Below are positions 26,373-34,919 of a stretch of DNA of 40,579 bases, in pieces. Source of the DNA: an uncultured Bacteroidota bacterium (lineage in GTDB: Bacteria > Bacteroidota > Bacteroidia > Flavobacteriales > Flavobacteriaceae); NCBI GenBank assembly GCA_902526165.1, contig CABZKA010000014.1, positions 1 through 40,579 on the forward strand, written 5' to 3'. The notes below the pieces were generated by a model. That model ran no database searches. It had not been told where the DNA came from and saw only the letters and a program-made list of their open reading frames with translations. The first letter of the stretch is position 1. Each line of letters begins with the position of its first letter. Made by a program: the position numbers and the translations under genes.

Positions 26373-27111
26373 CCAGATCTTCTTTTAATAGTTTATAGAC
26401 CTTATTTTTCAGCATATCCCTGTCATTTTCCTTCAAACCTTTTGTTTCTATAAAGTCATGGAATCTAGCTCTTAATTTTCCTGGACCTCCAACAAAGTAA
26501 TTATATGCAAAAAAATAAGGGAATCTTCTTTCACAATCATAAAATGATAATGGTACAATGGGAATTTGAAATTGTATAGCTAGATTAAAAGCACCATTTT
26601 TAAATTCCCTAAGAACAATTCCAGGCTCAGGAACACCACCCTCAGGAAAAATACAGATTGAAACACCTCTTTCAAGTCTTTTTATTGATTTATCATACAC
26701 ATCTTTTCTGCTTTTAGAGTCATCACGATCAACTAGTATACAAACCCTGCTGTAGAAATATCCAAAAACGGGGATTTTATCCAATTCTTTTTTGCCAACA
26801 AATACAATCGGATGTTTACAACAGAAAACCATAAGCATTATATCAATCATACTTTTATGATTTGACACCACCATATAGCTTTTACCTTTTTCAAGCTTCT
26901 TCCTATTTTCTACAACTGGCCAAAACCCCATTCCAAATAATATAATATTCGACCAAATATTTTTCGCAACCCAATAAAACTGTGGATAGAATTTTTCACT
27001 TGATGAAAACAAGACCAGTAAAGGAAATGTTAATATAATTCCAACAAACGCAAGTATATAAAACCAAAAATTCCAAATTGATAGTAGAATGATTTTAAAT
27101 ATTCTTAGCAT
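26353..27111 (-). CDS. plsC: 1-acyl-sn-glycerol-3-phosphate acyltransferase
   Basis: 252 residues with an N-terminal membrane segment (about 5-35). The acyltransferase motifs are N84-H85-KSMI-D90, [18 protein letters not shown]155-P-E-G158 and VPLSF. It adds the second acyl chain in phosphatidic acid synthesis at the inner membrane. The start at 27111 lies within 5 bases of a perfect -7-like box on the minus strand, so the transcript may have almost no leader. Confidence 0.9.
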   Translation of the reverse strand: MLRIFKIILLSIWNFWFYILAFVGIILTFPLLVLFSSSEKFYPQFYWVAKNIWSNIILFGMGFWPVVENRKKLEKGKSYMVVSNHKSMIDIMLMVFCCKHPIVFVGKKELDKIPVFGYFYSRVCILVDRDDSKSRKDVYDKSIKRLERGVSICIFPEGGVPEPGIVLREFKNGAFNLAIQFQIPIVPLSFYDCERRFPYFFAYNYFVGGPGKLRARFHDFIETKGLKENDRDMLKNKVYKLLKEDLAKTYQS

Positions 27112-27115
27112 ATTT

Positions 27116-27123
27116 CAAATGTA
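27116..27123 (-). promoter_or_regulatory. -7 promoter box of plsC, start nearly leaderless
   Basis: Plus-strand CAAATGTA is TACATTTG on the minus strand, a perfect TAnnTTTG. It lies 4 bases before the ATG, so transcription would begin at or inside the start codon. No clear -33 box was found, which lowers confidence. Confidence 0.35.
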
Positions 27124-27127
27124 GCTA

Positions 27128-27161
27128 TTTGTAATTAATGTTCTGAAAACCATTACTTTTG
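27128..27161 (+). promoter_or_regulatory. Predicted promoter of trpS, likely leaderless
   Basis: TTTG at 27128-27131 and TACTTTTG at 27154-27161, separated by 22 bases. The ATG chosen for trpS is at 27168, six bases after the box, so the mRNA would start at or very near the initiation codon. The upstream TTG at 27159 lies inside the -7 box, which argues against it as the start. Confidence 0.5.
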
Positions 27162-27167
27162 TTAAGA

Positions 27168-28133
27168 ATGTCAAGAATCTTAACAGGAATTCAAAGTACC
27201 GGAACTCCTCACCTTGGAAATATTTTAGGTGCAATTATTCCTGCAATTGAACTTTCAAAAAAGAATAATGAATCATTTTTATTTATAGCAGATCTTCATT
27301 CCTTAACTCAGATAAAAGATGCTGAAGAGTTGATGGAAAACACCTATTCGACAGCAGCTACTTGGCTAGCATTTGGATTGAATCCACAAAAAACAATTTT
27401 TTACAAACAATCAGATATACCAATAACAACAGAACTTGCATGGATTTTATCATCCTATTTTCCATATCAAAGGTTAACCCTTGCTCACTCTTTTAAGGAT
27501 AAATCAAATGATTTAAAAAACGTTAATGCAGCACTATTCACCTATCCAATGTTGATGGCAGCAGATATTTTACTTTATGATGCTAATTATGTTCCTGTTG
27601 GTAAAGATCAAATTCAACATTTGGAAATTACTAGAAATGTAGCCTCTAAATTTAATAATTTACATGGTGAAACCTTAATTATTCCCGAAGCCATTACTGA
27701 TGAAAATACCAAATTAATTATTGGAACAGATGGTCAAAAAATGAGTAAATCAAAAAATAATATTATAAATATTTTCCTTTCTGATAAACAACTCAAAAAA
27801 CAGATTATGTCAATCAAAACAGATAGTTTACCTATTGAATCAATTAAAAATCCAAACACATGCAATGTATTTAAATTATACAGCCTAATTGGTAACGAAG
27901 CTCAAGTTAAGCAAATGAAGGAAAATTACGAGAGGGGTGGTTACGGTTATGGTGAAGCAAAGAGTCAATTATTTGAACTGATATTAGAAACTTACAGTAA
28001 ACAAAGGAACACTTACGTTTACCTAATGGATAATAGAAGTGAAATTGACCAAATTTTAAAAGAGGGTTCAATAAGGGCAAAAAAAATTGCAGAGCAAGTA
28101 ATTAAAAGAGTTAAATCAAAACTTGGAATTTAA
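27168..28133 (+). CDS. trpS: Tryptophanyl-tRNA synthetase
   Basis: 321 residues from the ATG at 27168, giving MSRILTGIQSTGTPHLGN, the usual N-terminus. H15LGN18 is the HIGH-type motif and K191-M-S-K-S195 the second class I signature; GKDQIQHLEITR is the Trp-binding region. Charges tRNA-Trp. It shares a 47-base divergent region with plsC. Confidence 0.97.
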   Translation: MSRILTGIQSTGTPHLGNILGAIIPAIELSKKNNESFLFIADLHSLTQIKDAEELMENTYSTAATWLAFGLNPQKTIFYKQSDIPITTELAWILSSYFPYQRLTLAHSFKDKSNDLKNVNAALFTYPMLMAADILLYDANYVPVGKDQIQHLEITRNVASKFNNLHGETLIIPEAITDENTKLIIGTDGQKMSKSKNNIINIFLSDKQLKKQIMSIKTDSLPIESIKNPNTCNVFKLYSLIGNEAQVKQMKENYERGGYGYGEAKSQLFELILETYSKQRNTYVYLMDNRSEIDQILKEGSIRAKKIAEQVIKRVKSKLGI

Positions 28134-28168
28134 GTAGTCATTTATCCAAAAAAACTTTAAATTTAAAA

Positions 28169-29098
28169 GTGCAACTTTCAAAAGCAATAACTAATTTACT
28201 CTATGATCATGATTGTGTTACAATCCCAGGCTTTGGAAGTTTCATCATTAATGAGTCATCTGCAAAGTATATAGATAAAGAAAATAAGTTTTATCCACCT
28301 GGGAAATATGTTTCCTTCAATCCATTAATTAAGTCTAACGATGGTTTACTAGCAAACTATATTTCAAGAAAAAAATCTATTTCTTATGAAGAATCTTTAA
28401 AAAAGATACATTCTAGAGTTGTGAAATGGAAAAAAATATTGAGTCAAGAAAACCTTTACGTTCAGGGGATTGGAGAATTAATATTAAATGACTCTGAAAA
28501 TATTATTTTCACCGCGGATAAAAATCTAAACTTTTTAAAAGAAAGCTTTGGTTTAAGACCGATTAAAGTTCAAATGCTTGAAAAAAGTGTATTGACATAC
28601 GATAAAAAAACTTTAGAAAAATACAACTCCTTAACCATTAAGAAAAAATCTTTAAGCTTTCCTGCTCCATTAAGAAATGCAGCAATCTTTATACTTCTTT
28701 TGGCCGGTGCATACTTCATCAACACAAATTATCAAGAGTTCATTTTTAAAAATGAAATTCTACAAAATAAGATTGATAGAGAAAACTCAATTGCTAGCCT
28801 TGAAAAAGCTATTTTTAATTTAGGGGAGTTACCAGCTTTAACAATAAATATTGAACCTAAATTAGAGCAAAACTTTTATATAATTGCTGGAGCCTTTAGT
28901 TCAGCCATCAATGCTGATAGATTAGTTTCAGGGCTTGCAAAAAAAGGATATAAATCAACAAAATTTCCAAAGAATAAAGATGGGTTAATTAGAGTTTCAT
29001 TTGGTTCATTTAATACTAAAGAAGATGCAGTAATTGCCCTTAGATCAATTAGGGATAATGAAAATAAGTATGCTTGGATTTTGACAAAGACCAACTAA
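28169..29098 (+). CDS. HU-like (CCDC81-type) and SPOR-domain membrane protein
   Basis: 309 residues from GTG at 28169. Residues 1-90 match the prokaryotic CCDC81/HU-like domain (LSKAITNLLYDHDCVTIPGFGSFIINE), a membrane helix lies near 167-186 (AAIFILLLAGAYFI), and a C-terminal SPOR domain starts near FYIIAGAFSS (about 235). SPOR domains bind denuded glycan strands of peptidoglycan at division sites. The coupling of an HU-like module to SPOR is typical for Bacteroidota; whether it touches DNA is unknown. Confidence 0.9.
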   Translation: MQLSKAITNLLYDHDCVTIPGFGSFIINESSAKYIDKENKFYPPGKYVSFNPLIKSNDGLLANYISRKKSISYEESLKKIHSRVVKWKKILSQENLYVQGIGELILNDSENIIFTADKNLNFLKESFGLRPIKVQMLEKSVLTYDKKTLEKYNSLTIKKKSLSFPAPLRNAAIFILLLAGAYFINTNYQEFIFKNEILQNKIDRENSIASLEKAIFNLGELPALTINIEPKLEQNFYIIAGAFSSAINADRLVSGLAKKGYKSTKFPKNKDGLIRVSFGSFNTKEDAVIALRSIRDNENKYAWILTKTN

Positions 29099-29113
29099 TA
29101 AATTCTTCATTAA

Positions 29114-29623
29114 ATGAGCTTTAAGACTCCTGAACAATCCAAAACTGTCATGACAGACTTAGTGTTACCAAGTGATACAAATGCATTAAATCATCTTTTT
29201 GGTGGAGAGCTATTAGCCCGCATGGATAGAGCTGCTAGCATTTCTGCTGTTAAGCATTCTGAAAACATCGTTGTTACAGCATCCATTAATAATGTTTCGT
29301 TTGGTGAGCCTGTCCCTTTAGGAAGTATCTTGACAATTGAAGCCAAAGTATCTAGAGCTTTTTCAACTTCCATGGAAGTTTTTATTGATGTTTGGATTCA
29401 AAATAAAATGAATAGAAAAAAGTTAAAAGTTAATGAGGCTATTTACACTTTTGTTGCAGTAAATAAAAGAGGAAGACCCATCAGAGTTCCTGAGCTAAAA
29501 CCAGAGACTGATTTAGAGAAAAAAAGATTTGATTCCGCTTTGAGGCGGAGACAATTAAGTCTTGTTTTAGCTGGTAAAATGAAAGCCAATGAAGCTTCAG
29601 AGTTAAAAGCAATTTTTGATTGA
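29114..29623 (+). CDS. Acyl-CoA thioesterase (hotdog fold)
   Basis: 169 residues. NHLFGGELLARMDRAA is the hotdog family signature with the catalytic Asp, followed by VTASINNVSFGEPVPLGS and VAVNKRGRPIRVPEL. Hydrolyses acyl-CoA to fatty acid and CoA in the cytoplasm. Overlaps the start of the next gene by 8 bases. Confidence 0.92.
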   Translation: MSFKTPEQSKTVMTDLVLPSDTNALNHLFGGELLARMDRAASISAVKHSENIVVTASINNVSFGEPVPLGSILTIEAKVSRAFSTSMEVFIDVWIQNKMNRKKLKVNEAIYTFVAVNKRGRPIRVPELKPETDLEKKRFDSALRRRQLSLVLAGKMKANEASELKAIFD

Positions 29624-30536
29624 TTTGAATAGCAGAACCTATTTAATATTATTTCTTTTTTTTACACCATTAATTGCATTTAACCAAGTTAATTCAACGT
29701 ATACTATAAAAATATTGGGAGTTGTTCAGGATGGTGGATTACCACATTTAGGATCTGATAAGAATTGTTGTGAAGATTTTGAACAAAATAGATATGTTAC
29801 TTCAATTATGTTAATTAATAATGAAACTAACGAATCATATCTTTTTGACGCTTCACCAGATATTAATAAGCAATTGAATTTTATGGGTAAAGGAATTAAG
29901 AAGAATTTAAAAGGTATTTTTTTGACTCATGCTCACATTGGACATTATACTGGTTTAATGTATTTTGGCAGAGAAGCTTTAAATTCCAAATTAATGAACG
30001 TTTATGCAATGCCAAGAATGAAAAAATATCTTGAGCAAAATGGACCATGGAGTCAATTGGTTTCTTTACAAAATATTTCAATTACAGAATTAAATAATAA
30101 TTCAATGATTGAGATCGATTCAGGCGTTGTTATCCAACCAATTGAAGTTCCTCACAGAGCTGAATTCTCTGAAACTGTTGGATATAAAATTTATGGACCA
30201 AACAAAACGCTTCTTTTTATCCCTGATATTGATAAATGGTATTTGTGGGAAAAGTCAATTATTGATGAGATTAAGCAGGTTGATTATGCACTAATTGACG
30301 CAACTTTTTATGATTCCAATGAAGTTAATTATCGAGACATTTCTGAAATTCCTCATCCATTTGTTGTAGAAAGTATTGAACTTTTCGATTCAATAAAATA
30401 TGAAGAAAAAAGCAAAATATTTTTTATACACCTAAATCATACAAACCCTTTGCTTGATAATGAAAGTGACCAATATAAATTTGTTAGGGGAAAGGGCTAT
30501 AATGTTGCTAAAGAGGGTATGAAATTCGATCTTTAG
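29616..30536 (+). CDS. Metallo-beta-lactamase-fold hydrolase, PqqB-like
   Basis: 306 residues from TTG 29616, or 303 from the next TTG at 29625. The N-terminus is a signal-like segment (YLILFLFFTPLIAFNQ). VVQDGGLPHLG and THAHIGHYTG (H105, H107, H110 on the longer frame) mark an MBL fold. The usual Asp of HxHxDH is Gly109, so the second metal site is altered. PqqB-like sequences of this kind occur in genomes without PQQ synthesis, and no other pqq gene is in view, so the real substrate is open. Confidence 0.75.
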   Translation: MIDLNSRTYLILFLFFTPLIAFNQVNSTYTIKILGVVQDGGLPHLGSDKNCCEDFEQNRYVTSIMLINNETNESYLFDASPDINKQLNFMGKGIKKNLKGIFLTHAHIGHYTGLMYFGREALNSKLMNVYAMPRMKKYLEQNGPWSQLVSLQNISITELNNNSMIEIDSGVVIQPIEVPHRAEFSETVGYKIYGPNKTLLFIPDIDKWYLWEKSIIDEIKQVDYALIDATFYDSNEVNYRDISEIPHPFVVESIELFDSIKYEEKSKIFFIHLNHTNPLLDNESDQYKFVRGKGYNVAKEGMKFDL

Positions 30537-30952
30537 ACTAAAGATGCATTTAAGTTAATTTCACAGTTTAAGGCACCAGAAATTGGACAATTATTTTTTG
30601 CTTCCATAGCAAGTAGGTCAAACTTCTCTTTATCAATACCAGCTACTTTTGCTTTTAAATTTAAGTCAATTGAAATAATTTTTCCTTCTTCAAAAGTTAG
30701 TATGGCCACAGTATTTAATTCATCGGGATTAAAATTTGATTCATTTAGAACAAAAGCTAACTTCATATTGAAACATCCAGAAAGTGCACCAGCTATAAGT
30801 TCCTCTGGATTTGTTCCAAGTTTTCCATTATCGTTTTCAAATCTTGTTTTAAAGCTGTATGGCATTTTATTAAATGCGCCACTTTGAGCTGATAAAACCC
30901 CATTACCATTAGCGCCACCACCTTTCCAAATTGCAATTACTTCTCTTTTCAT
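30533..30952 (-). CDS. OsmC-family peroxiredoxin
   Basis: 139 residues. C60 (ALSGCFNMKL) and C122 (KNNCPISGAL) are the two redox cysteines of the OsmC/Ohr fold, with GTNPEELIAGALSGC as the first signature. Reduces organic hydroperoxides. Converges on the MBL-fold gene with a 4-base overlap of stop codons. Confidence 0.92.
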   Translation of the reverse strand: MKREVIAIWKGGGANGNGVLSAQSGAFNKMPYSFKTRFENDNGKLGTNPEELIAGALSGCFNMKLAFVLNESNFNPDELNTVAILTFEEGKIISIDLNLKAKVAGIDKEKFDLLAMEAKNNCPISGALNCEINLNASLV

Positions 30953-31005
30953 ATATTAAATTTTATAGTTAATAACCTATAAGTTATTTTTCTAATTTAG
31001 TAATT

Positions 31006-31338
31006 ATGAGAAAACTCTTGTACATATTTTTTTTATTTTCTCTCCACCTAAGTTTTTCACAAAAATTTTTTTCAGTTCAATACAAATCACAAGCAGATTT
31101 AAAAATCTTTGTTGTTGAATACAAATCGCAAGCAGACTTATCCGTTTATAAGGTTGATTATAAATCTCAAGCAAAAGGAAATGAAGGTCTCTGGTACTTT
31201 GAAGATTATAAATCGCAAGCTGACAAAAAAATTTATTTCACAGAGTATAAATCAAACAGTGATTTAACAATTTTCTTTGTAGATTATAAATCTCAGGCTG
31301 GTTGGCAAGACAAATCAAAAAAGTATTTGCTTTACTAG
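31006..31338 (+). CDS. Secreted YKSQA-repeat protein (DUF6150-type)
   Basis: 110 residues. The signal peptide ends near SFSQ (19). Six copies of YKSQA, one as YKSNS, start at residues 26, 39, 52, 68, 81 and 94: spacing 13, 13, 16, 13, 13. Units have the form VDYKSQADLKIFV, alternating charged and aliphatic residues as expected for a short beta-repeat. I recall the pattern as DUF6150; function is unknown. Ends on a 4-base overlap with the convergent gene's stop. Confidence 0.85.
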   Translation: MRKLLYIFFLFSLHLSFSQKFFSVQYKSQADLKIFVVEYKSQADLSVYKVDYKSQAKGNEGLWYFEDYKSQADKKIYFTEYKSNSDLTIFFVDYKSQAGWQDKSKKYLLY

Positions 31339-31982
31339 AATCTTTTACCAATTGAAAATCCACCTCTCCCAGTGCCCCTGCTTCTGAAGGATGTAATTTC
31401 AGGCCCACCTAATAATTGTTCAGGATCCTTAATAAAGAGGTATCTTCCAAAACCCAAAGAAAGTTCAAAAGTCCAACCTTTCTTATTTACCCATTTTTGA
31501 CCGATTGCAGCCCCTAATGCTACATCAAAAAAATCCTCCTCTTTGATTTCTGTGTAAGGCTCAATATTCGGATTGTTTAAACCATAATAGTACTCCATAT
31601 CGCTTTTACCGAAACTAAACTTTGAAAACACTTCAGTAAAAAATCCACTTCCTCCAAAATCTCTTTTGTCGAAAAAATAAAATCTGTAAAATGGCGTTAA
31701 GGCTAATTTGTCGGACCAGCTTCTAGATGTATTAATATCATTAAAATTTAAAAAAATATCAGCTCCGAATGACGAATAGGGGTCATTGATTTTTTCATAA
31801 GTTATTTGCAATGCAGGTTGACTCAATATATCTAATATGTCTAATTTTAATTCATCAGAGCCAATTTCGCTAAACAGGTCATCTATTTGTTTATCATCTT
31901 TAACTACTCGGACCTCTTTAATAGTATTTTGGCCATAAATATTGAAATAGCACAGAAAAAAAAATAATGTTAGTTTTTTCAT
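31335..31982 (-). CDS. Predicted outer membrane beta-barrel protein
   Basis: 215 residues. The signal peptide ends near NIYGQ. The rest is made of strands with aromatic caps (ALQITYEKI, FGADIFLNF, LALTPFYRFYFF, SGFFTEVFSKFSFG, GAAIGQKWV, TFELSLGFGRYLF) and ends GGFSIGKRF, a barrel-like C-terminus. The family is uncertain; a DUF3575-like call is a guess. Follows the small lipoprotein gene by 6 bases, so the two are one operon. Confidence 0.65.
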   Translation of the reverse strand: MKKLTLFFFLCYFNIYGQNTIKEVRVVKDDKQIDDLFSEIGSDELKLDILDILSQPALQITYEKINDPYSSFGADIFLNFNDINTSRSWSDKLALTPFYRFYFFDKRDFGGSGFFTEVFSKFSFGKSDMEYYYGLNNPNIEPYTEIKEEDFFDVALGAAIGQKWVNKKGWTFELSLGFGRYLFIKDPEQLLGGPEITSFRSRGTGRGGFSIGKRF

Positions 31983-31988
31983 AATAAT

Positions 31989-32231
31989 TTAATTTCTACA
32001 AAATTCATCTCCTACATTAAAAGAATTATAAGTTTCCAAGTTGACTTCTGCATCGGCATAACCAATTCCCCCGCCAGGGTTTTCATCTCCACCTCCTCCA
32101 CTTTTTTCTACAATTATTACAAAATAATATTTTCCATCTTGAGTATATTTTTGAGTAATATCACCACATTCATCTAGATCATTACAAGAAATAAATACAA
32201 GAAATAAAAATGGTAGTAAAATTTTTTTCAT
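31989..32231 (-). CDS. Small glycine-rich lipoprotein
   Basis: 80 residues. Lipobox VFISC gives C16. The body has a glycine-rich linker (SGGGGDENPGGG) and cysteines C16, C22 and C78. No family recognised. It is first of a leftward pair with the barrel protein, 6 bases apart, so a lipoprotein-barrel partnership is possible. Confidence 0.65.
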   Translation of the reverse strand: MKKILLPFLFLVFISCNDLDECGDITQKYTQDGKYYFVIIVEKSGGGGDENPGGGIGYADAEVNLETYNSFNVGDEFCRN

Positions 32232-32267
32232 AAAATCTTTGAGTAAATTTATGAATAAATATTTCTT

Positions 32268-33047
32268 TTGCTCAATCTAAAAAATACACATTTAAACGAT
32301 TCCCGAGTAGTTTTTGATTCTATGAATCATGAGTATTTTGTGGATGGCAAGAAAATTAAGTATTCAGTAACAGCACTAATAGAAAGTTTTTTTCCAAAAT
32401 TTGATTCAGACTATTGGTCTAGTAAAAAAGCAATAGAACGGATCCAAATTGAAGGTGAAAAGCTTACCAATGAAAATATTTCTAATGTTAAAAAGGATAT
32501 TTTAATTGAATGGGAAGGTAATAGAAAGGATGCTGCAGATAAAGGCACTCTTCTTCACGAAAAAATAGAAAATTTTTATAATAATATTGAGGACAGTATT
32601 GATGCACCAGAGTTTATTTATTTTAAGAATTTTATCAAAAAATACCCCAAACTAAAACCCTACAAAACTGAATGGAGAATATTCGACTCTAATCTTTCAT
32701 TGGCAGGTTCTATTGACATGGTATATGAAAAAGATAATGGAGATCTTTTTTTATTTGATTGGAAAAGAAGCACAAAGATTGTTAATGGTGCTGGTCATTT
32801 AATTGAAAGTGATTATGATTATGGTTTTGATGAATTATCACACATAGCTGATAATAGCTACAACAGATACTCACTTCAACTAAATCTTTATAAATACGTT
32901 ATCGAAAACAATTATGGAAAAAAAATCAGCTCCATGAATCTTCTAATTTTGCACCCCCACTTTCATACTTTTTTCCACCTTCAAATACCTAAACTTGAAA
33001 AAGAAACTGAATTCTTAATTTCAGCAGCGAGAAATAAATCTATTTAA
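32268..33047 (+). CDS. Stand-alone RecB-type PD-(D/E)XK nuclease
   Basis: 259 residues. All nuclease motifs are present: G93xxxH97, E135, D150 (GSIDMVY), D164-W-K166, and Q204xxxY208. The frame opens only after a stop at 32256, and the first usable start is TTG at 32268, since the next ATG lies inside conserved sequence (DSMNHEYFVDG). No helicase or Cas gene is adjacent, and no cysteine cluster of Cas4 is seen. A DNA-end or repair exonuclease role is likely but unproven. Confidence 0.8.
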   Translation: MLNLKNTHLNDSRVVFDSMNHEYFVDGKKIKYSVTALIESFFPKFDSDYWSSKKAIERIQIEGEKLTNENISNVKKDILIEWEGNRKDAADKGTLLHEKIENFYNNIEDSIDAPEFIYFKNFIKKYPKLKPYKTEWRIFDSNLSLAGSIDMVYEKDNGDLFLFDWKRSTKIVNGAGHLIESDYDYGFDELSHIADNSYNRYSLQLNLYKYVIENNYGKKISSMNLLILHPHFHTFFHLQIPKLEKETEFLISAARNKSI

Positions 33048-33216
33048 AAAAAATCATCAATAATCTTGAAATCAAACCAATTAATAAAATGGTAATAAAA
33101 AAAGTTATTGTTATTTCAATGATTAATATTATTAGAACAATTCCGCAGATAATTCGAATTGTATTTCCAATTTTTTTAGGTAGATATCCAAAAAAATATT
33201 TGTCAAAAAAATTCAC
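33040..33216 (-). CDS. Small membrane protein, 58 residues
   Basis: Start GTG (33216-33214), stop TAG (33042-33040). The product begins VNFFDKYFFGYLPKKIGNTI, then has one long or two tight hydrophobic helices (about 21-47) and ends SRLLMIFFK. The basic amphipathic N-terminus plus hydrophobic core is typical of a genuine small inner-membrane protein. It overlaps the end of the convergent nuclease gene by 8 bases. Family unknown. Confidence 0.55.
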   Translation of the reverse strand: MNFFDKYFFGYLPKKIGNTIRIICGIVLIILIIEITITFFITILLIGLISRLLMIFFK

Positions 33217-33252
33217 TTCTTTTGGTTAAATTACAAATTCAAATTACACAAT

Positions 33253-34209
33253 GTGAACACTTTTTTCAAAAAATTCATTTTACTAATAATATTCAATTAC
33301 TCTTTTGCTCAGAATGAGTGCCCGCCTTGTGAAATTATCGCGAGCAAGAGTTTAGAAATAACAAAGTCAAAAAGTAAATGGCCTGAACTAAAGAAAGGTG
33401 AGATAATTAGAATAAATAGCTTAACTAATATTTATTATGATGATGAGGACATATATTGGCCTCTTTGGAAAATATCAAATATATATAATACGGATTGGTG
33501 GACAAATAAGAATTCTGACCCGTGGTCATTGACAACTGATTGGAAAAATAATTACAAAGTACCAGATCATAATTTTAAAGATTGTGTGAACGATGAATTA
33601 AGATGGAAATGTGGATATTCTTACACTTTGAGACTACCTAAAAATTTTGATAAAGATAAAAGGTATCCACTAGTAGTTTATTTACATGGCAGCGTTCAGG
33701 AGTCTGCAAGTTCTTTAACAGGTAGAATATGGAGCTTAAATAATTTTTACATGTCTGAAAATGATGAATATATAATTGCAGGCCCAACAAAACTAGGTAT
33801 TGACTGGAGCCCAAAAAAAATTCAGGATTTAGTTGAAGACATCAAAAAAAATATAAAAATTGATGTTAATCGTATTTATTTGACTGGATTAAGCATGGGT
33901 GGGAGGGGAACATTTATAGTTGCTTCTAAATTACCAGACGTTTTTGCTGCCATAATGCCACTTAGCCCACATCACAGACCCTATTCCTATTTACCACTTG
34001 CTCAAAAAGTGAATCATATACCAACATTTATGCATCATAGTACCAATGATGCTACTTCATCATTTTCCCTAGCACAAAAAATGTTTGATAAACTTTCAGA
34101 AACAAATGAAAATATTGTTTTTGATATTAAAAATTGGAATCACAGCGGATGGCATCTTATTTATAGAGATAAAGAAAAAATAGATTGGTTATTATCATGG
34201 GAAAAATAA
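33253..34209 (+). CDS. Exported alpha/beta hydrolase (esterase/depolymerase type)
   Basis: 318 residues from GTG at 33253. The signal peptide ends near SFAQ (20). VVYLHGS is the oxyanion region, G-L-S214-M-G-G the nucleophile elbow, D266 (HHSTNDATSS) and H301 (HSGWH) complete the triad. Resembles esterases of the PHB-depolymerase/LpqC class, with an extra N-terminal region of about 120 residues holding C23, C26, C111 and C120. Polyester or feruloyl esters are possible substrates; not decided. Confidence 0.85.
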   Translation: MNTFFKKFILLIIFNYSFAQNECPPCEIIASKSLEITKSKSKWPELKKGEIIRINSLTNIYYDDEDIYWPLWKISNIYNTDWWTNKNSDPWSLTTDWKNNYKVPDHNFKDCVNDELRWKCGYSYTLRLPKNFDKDKRYPLVVYLHGSVQESASSLTGRIWSLNNFYMSENDEYIIAGPTKLGIDWSPKKIQDLVEDIKKNIKIDVNRIYLTGLSMGGRGTFIVASKLPDVFAAIMPLSPHHRPYSYLPLAQKVNHIPTFMHHSTNDATSSFSLAQKMFDKLSETNENIVFDIKNWNHSGWHLIYRDKEKIDWLLSWEK

Positions 34210-34225
34210 ATATCTTTAATAAATC

Positions 34226-34909
34226 GTGAGGCACCTAAGCAATCAAATTATTTTATTCTTTTTTTTGTTTACACTCAGTAATCATTCTCAAGATTTAATT
34301 TCCGTTCATAACTCTGGAAATTTCCAATTAATTCAGAAACTTTCATTTTATGATATCAACATTAAGGGTAGTCCTTTTATCTATGAAGATTTTGTTACAG
34401 GACAAATAGTATTTGAATCCGGAAAAAATATTACTGGAGATTTTAGGATGGATTTACATGCTCATAAAATCCAAACCAAAAATAATGATGGAAAAATATT
34501 TGAAATAAACATTGACAGTACATTTGAATTAATTATTGGTGGAAAAAAGTATAGTTTTCATAAACTTGATTTAGTGGAGACAAATAATTTTATAATACTT
34601 AGAGAGTGTTTAAAACTTGAAAATATTAGTTTATATGAGTTTTTTAATAAAGACCTGAAAAAACCGATTGAAGTAACTGGTAGCGCAGCTAATTTTGGAT
34701 ATGGAAAAACTGCTGATCCTGAATGGGTTGATCAATCAGTTTATATTATTTATTATAAGAATAAATACCATGAAGTTCCTAAAAACCATAAAAAAATGAT
34801 TGGATTAAAATTATTTAATGAAAAAACTTATACTAAGTTTAGGAAAGAAAATAAAATTAATCTTAAAAAAGAAGAAGATTTAAAACAACTAATTACTTTT
34901 TTTAATTAA
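34226..34909 (+). CDS. Exported protein of unknown function
   Basis: 227 residues from GTG 34226, with a signal peptide ending near NHSQ. The body is beta-rich (SPFIYEDFVTGQIVFESGKNITGDFRMDLHAHKIQT, then FELIIGGKKYSFHKLDLVE) and the C-terminus is lysine-rich and likely helical (TKFRKENKINLKKEEDLKQL). No family recognised. It follows the esterase by 16 bases, so the pair may be co-transcribed. Confidence 0.7.
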   Translation: MRHLSNQIILFFFLFTLSNHSQDLISVHNSGNFQLIQKLSFYDINIKGSPFIYEDFVTGQIVFESGKNITGDFRMDLHAHKIQTKNNDGKIFEINIDSTFELIIGGKKYSFHKLDLVETNNFIILRECLKLENISLYEFFNKDLKKPIEVTGSAANFGYGKTADPEWVDQSVYIIYYKNKYHEVPKNHKKMIGLKLFNEKTYTKFRKENKINLKKEEDLKQLITFFN

Positions 34910-34919
34910 TTGATTTTAT

